Source: Lentzea sp. NBRC 105346 (GTDB taxonomy: Bacteria; Actinomycetota; Actinomycetes; Mycobacteriales; Pseudonocardiaceae). Taken from it: 64,000 nucleotides of DNA. Positions 61,195 to 64,000 of the stretch are shown piece by piece (the stretch's first letter is position 1; the number at the start of each line of letters is the position of its first letter). The position numbers and the translations under genes are program-made. Location of the stretch: assembly GCF_030269605.1 (NCBI RefSeq), contig NZ_BSTQ01000015.1, positions 1 to 64,000 of the forward strand. The letters run 5' to 3'. The notes under the pieces are model-generated. The model did not search any database. It was not told the origin of the DNA and was given only the letters and a program-made list of their open reading frames with translations.

Positions 61195-61217
61195 TTGTCA
61201 GAGCGCGTCGGTAGGCT
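61195..61217 (+). promoter_or_regulatory. RecA-independent DNA-damage promoter motif, second copy
   Basis: TTGTCAGAG, 8 bp, TAGGCT, 68 bp after the first copy. Surrounding sequence is also shared (GCGGGATTGTCAG before; GGGGGCTGCT after), so the two arose by duplication of about 50 bp. Confidence 0.55.
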
Positions 61218-61232
61218 GGAATTGGGGGCTGC

Positions 61233-63743
61233 TTAGTTCGGGCGGCGGGGGACGTTTAGTTCTGTGTATAGGGTTAGGGCTCGTTGTTGGTGTCTGCGGG
61301 CCTGGTCTGGGCGGCCGGTTTGGCGTAAGGCATTGGCTAGGCCCTCCAGGGCTCGGGCCTTTTCGAAGCGGATGCCTGTTTGGTCGGCCAGGTCCAGTGC
61401 CGCGGTGTGCAGGGGGAGTGCCTCGGCAGGGCGACCCAAGGCCGTCAGGGTTTCGGCGTAGCGGTTCAGGGCCTCCGTTTCTACGCTGCGTTCGCCTACC
61501 TCGCGCGCCAGAGCCAGGGCCGACTCGTGGTGCTCCAGAGACAGAGTGGAGAGACCCAGCTCGTGCTCCACCTGGGCTAGGTAGGCCAGGGCGTAGGACT
61601 GGTTGGAGCGGTCCTGCAGCGAGCGGAAGATTTCGAGCGCCTCCTCGTAGTACGCACGGGCCTGCGTGAAGTGCCCGGTGCACTGGTGGGTCTCGGCGAT
61701 GTTGGCGAGCAACGCGCCCTCGCCCTCGCGGTCGCCGACCTCGCGGCGGATCACGAGCGCCTGCCGGTAGTGGTCCAGCGCGAGAGCGAAACGGCCCGTG
61801 CGGTGGTGGATGATGCCGATGTTGCCGCGCGTGGCGCCCTCACCGACCCGGTCGCCCGCGGCGCACCGCAAAGCGAGGGCCTCCTCGTACAGGCGAAGGG
61901 CCAGCGGGTAGTGGCCGAGCCGCTGGTTGACGTTGCCCATGTTGTTGATCGCGTCGGCCTCGCCCGTCAGGTTGCCGACCTCTCGGTGGATGACCAGGGC
62001 CTGCTCGAAGTAGGAGAGCGCGGTGTGGTGCCGGCCGAGCCGCCAGTGGACGCGACCCAGGTTGTGCAGCGCCGTGCCTTCACCGATGCGGTCGCCCAGA
62101 AGCGAAGCGGCCCGCGCGGCGTGGTGGTAGATGGTGATCGCGTCGCTGTGCCTGCCGGTGGAGTCGAGGTACTTGGCCAGCACCGCCATCAGTTGCAACG
62201 TGTGGGTGTGCCAGCCGCGGCGCGCGGTGCAGTCGGTGACCGCGACCAGGTTGGTGTGCTCGGCCTCGAGCCACGCCGTGGCCGAGGCGACGGTGAACTC
62301 CGCACGCGAAGCGAGCGCGGGTCTTCGGCGCTGCTCGGCGGGATTCAGCACGGCACGGGTCGCCGCCGCGGTGTGCAGGTAGTGGTCGAACAGGCGGGTA
62401 AGCGCTTCCCGCTGCGCCGACGTCGGCTCCTCGTCGACCACGCGGGCGCTCGCATACACGCGCACGAGGTCGTGCAGTTCGTACCGGCCGGGCGCCTTCA
62501 GCTGCAACAGGTGGTCGGCCAGCAGATCGTCGAGGTGGCGCCGCGCGACATCGGAGGAGATGCCCGCCAGCGCCGCCGCGGCGTGACAGTCGAGGTCGGG
62601 GCCGGGGTGCAGTGCGGCGAGCCGGAACGTTCGCTGATGAGGAGCCGAAAGAGCGCGGTAGGACAGGTCCAGCGCGACCTCGACACCGCTGTCCAGATGC
62701 TGATGTTGATGCCGTTCCAGCAGCCGGTCCAGGTGATCGGACAACGACCAGCCGGGGCGTTCGGCGATCATGCCGGCCACCAGGCCCAGCGCCAGCGGCA
62801 GGCGACCGACCAGCTCGCCGATCACGTCCGCGGTCGCCGGGTCGGCGTCCACACGGCCCGCGCCCGCCGTGCGGCGCAACAACTCCAGTGCCTCGGCAGG
62901 CGGGAACACGCTCAGCGCGACGCGGCGCGCGTCGGGCAGACCCGGCAGGGTGCGCCGCGTGGTCACCAGCACCAGGCTCGACGGGTGCTCCGGCAGCAAC
63001 GGCCGGACCTGGTCCTCGGTCACCGCGTTGTCCAGCAGTACCAACGCCTTGCGGCCCGCGAGCAGCTTGCGGTACTCGCGGGTGCGACCGGCGAGGTCCA
63101 GGCCGTGGATGCGGTCGCCGGGCACGCCGAGGTGGCGCAGGAACCCGTCCAGCACCGCGGCCGGATCGGCGGGCGGCCGATCGCGGTCGTAACCCCGCAG
63201 GTTGACCACGAGCCGCAGCTCGGCGGGATGCCGATGTGCCGCGTGCACGGCGAGTTTCGTTTTTCCGACCCCCGCCATGCCCTCGATCACGACCACGCCC
63301 GGCGCGTCGAGGATCGCTCGGATTTCCTTGTCCCGCCCGGTGAACACGTGGATGTCGTCGGGCAGCGTGCCGGTGACGCGCACGATCTCGGCCTCGGTCG
63401 CGACTCCGGTGATCACCTGGTGCGCCAGCCGCCACTCGGCGGCACTGGCGGAGTCGTCACCCAGTAGCACCAACGCGATCTGGACGACCAGCTCCACGTC
63501 CAGGCGAGTGCGCCCAGGCTGGAAACAGCGGAAAACCGTGTTGTAGGCGGGAATTTCCGCGATTCCCCGGCCGCGCCGGAAAGCCACCACCCGCCGGTGG
63601 ATCTCGTGATAGCTCAACCCCGACCACGACTTCAACGCCCGCAGCCGCCCGGCGAGATCCTCGAACGTCCGCGCCCCCTGCGGACTCGGCGGATCACCGA
63701 CCGGCCGGACGAGAACCCCTCGGGCCACGCGCCGCCCCCTCAT
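61233..63743 (-). CDS. AfsR-like STAND regulator: HTH-like N-terminus, NB-ARC, TPR repeats
   Basis: An 836-residue signalling NTPase. Residues ~27-95 form an XRE-like helical domain (FEDLAGRLRALKSWSGLSYHEIHRRVVAFRRGRGI). NB-ARC follows: P-loop GMAGVGKT at 155-162, ALVLLDNA as Walker B, LVTTRR as sensor, and GRLPLALGLVAG as the GxP motif. From ~520 to the end are about eight TPRs (ALHNLGRVHWRLGRHHTALSYFEQAL-type). Such proteins in actinomycetes regulate development or secondary metabolism. ATG 63743 and GTG 63728 are both possible starts. It is divergent from a trypsin-like protease gene. Confidence 0.88.
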   Translation of the reverse strand: MRGRRVARGVLVRPVGDPPSPQGARTFEDLAGRLRALKSWSGLSYHEIHRRVVAFRRGRGIAEIPAYNTVFRCFQPGRTRLDVELVVQIALVLLGDDSASAAEWRLAHQVITGVATEAEIVRVTGTLPDDIHVFTGRDKEIRAILDAPGVVVIEGMAGVGKTKLAVHAAHRHPAELRLVVNLRGYDRDRPPADPAAVLDGFLRHLGVPGDRIHGLDLAGRTREYRKLLAGRKALVLLDNAVTEDQVRPLLPEHPSSLVLVTTRRTLPGLPDARRVALSVFPPAEALELLRRTAGAGRVDADPATADVIGELVGRLPLALGLVAGMIAERPGWSLSDHLDRLLERHQHQHLDSGVEVALDLSYRALSAPHQRTFRLAALHPGPDLDCHAAAALAGISSDVARRHLDDLLADHLLQLKAPGRYELHDLVRVYASARVVDEEPTSAQREALTRLFDHYLHTAAATRAVLNPAEQRRRPALASRAEFTVASATAWLEAEHTNLVAVTDCTARRGWHTHTLQLMAVLAKYLDSTGRHSDAITIYHHAARAASLLGDRIGEGTALHNLGRVHWRLGRHHTALSYFEQALVIHREVGNLTGEADAINNMGNVNQRLGHYPLALRLYEEALALRCAAGDRVGEGATRGNIGIIHHRTGRFALALDHYRQALVIRREVGDREGEGALLANIAETHQCTGHFTQARAYYEEALEIFRSLQDRSNQSYALAYLAQVEHELGLSTLSLEHHESALALAREVGERSVETEALNRYAETLTALGRPAEALPLHTAALDLADQTGIRFEKARALEGLANALRQTGRPDQARRHQQRALTLYTELNVPRRPN

Positions 63744-63891
63744 TCGGTTGTCGCGCAGAACGCTAGGGGGACCGGCCCCTTGCTGTCACCGGGTTCTGGT
63801 CGAAGTTGGTCGAGATCGGCGACACCGATTCCGCCGGACGGCACGGTCCGAACCGAAGGATTCGCTCAACAACGCAAGGGGGAGTCGGCAA

Positions 63892-64000
63892 GTGAGACTG
63901 CTCAAGAGATCGCTGGCGGTGCTGGCGGCGATGGCCGCGGTGAGTACCGGGCTCACCGCACAAGCACAGGCGGACGAGCCTCGCATCATCGGCGGTAGCC
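63892..64000 (+). CDS. Trypsin-like serine protease (S1), cut by the window end
   Basis: Only the first 36 codons are present. A signal peptide (RLLKRSLAVLAAMAAVSTGLTAQAQA) is followed by DEPRIIGGS, where the IIGG/IVGG mature N-terminus of trypsin-type proteases begins. GTG at 63892 follows AAGGGGGAG by 7 nt. The catalytic residues are outside the window. Confidence 0.8.
   Translation, partial: MRLLKRSLAVLAAMAAVSTGLTAQAQADEPRIIGGS

Overview
The window is high-GC actinomycete chromosome. The gene set fits a filamentous actinomycete, most likely Pseudonocardiaceae (Lentzea/Saccharothrix-like); this placement is an inference from gene content and codon use. Supporting points are frequent GTG/TTG starts, several apparently leaderless starts with a TAnnnT box about 7 nt upstream, a ShbA-type sigma factor, an actinobacterial VLRF1 peptidyl-tRNA hydrolase, an F420-type LLM oxidoreductase and an AfsR-like NB-ARC/TPR regulator.

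Layout. 1-175: 5S rRNA, the tail of an rRNA operon, with its terminator. 191-1015: GNAT acetyltransferase. 1076-9250: a compact block of a NACHT-pentapeptide-WD40 protein, an overlapping KAP-family NTPase and an HD-domain dNTPase; this is the first candidate conflict/defence module. 9397-13488: a secreted subtilase-like protein with a P-domain and an XRE regulator, separated by a seven-copy array of the palindrome GTTAGANNNTCTAAC. 13695-18958: small hypotheticals, a minisatellite, VLRF1 hydrolase, an SDR, an ABC-F protein with a mini-ORF leader, a small HTH protein and an enoyl-CoA hydratase. 18962-21397: a Roco (LRR-Roc-COR) GTPase. 21529-25258: ABC exporter, dispersed and tandem repeats, and a class B PBP. 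25327-28644: a SIS protein, a DeoR regulator and two methyltransferases, the second lying between IS-type terminal repeats.

28912-34336: a hydrolase-LuxR fusion, an ArsR-like regulator, a C39-like secreted peptidase, a MobA-like transferase, a Tat-exported GH88/105 enzyme and an epoxide-hydrolase-like protein. 34368-38240: a 1290-residue GHKL/Hsp90-like ATPase with C-terminal helical (probably winged-helix) repeats; this is the second candidate conflict gene. 38290-42149: a tightly overlapping lipid-modification operon (hydrolase, flavin oxidoreductase, DUF1365, cyclopropane-fatty-acid synthase). 42297-52762: sigma factor, secreted small protein, PfkB kinase, class A PBP, M23 peptidase, VOC protein, subtilisin, an LLM oxidoreductase-TetR pair, an EF-hand protein, a dead PASTA-domain fragment and a peroxiredoxin. 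52786-54098: LacI regulator and RidA. 54173-60577: alpha-glucan/trehalose genes (malQ, a small protein, glgX, treY). 60610-64000: a hypothetical protein, a repeat region with two DNA-damage-type promoter motifs, an AfsR-like STAND protein and the start of a trypsin-like protease.

How the parts relate. Most operons are housekeeping or secretion functions. The unusual layer is a concentration of large signalling NTPases (NACHT, KAP, Roco, GHKL repeat protein, NB-ARC/TPR) together with several intergenic repeat families. One of these repeats also occurs once inside the GHKL gene, where it is spelled with codons that are rare at this GC content.
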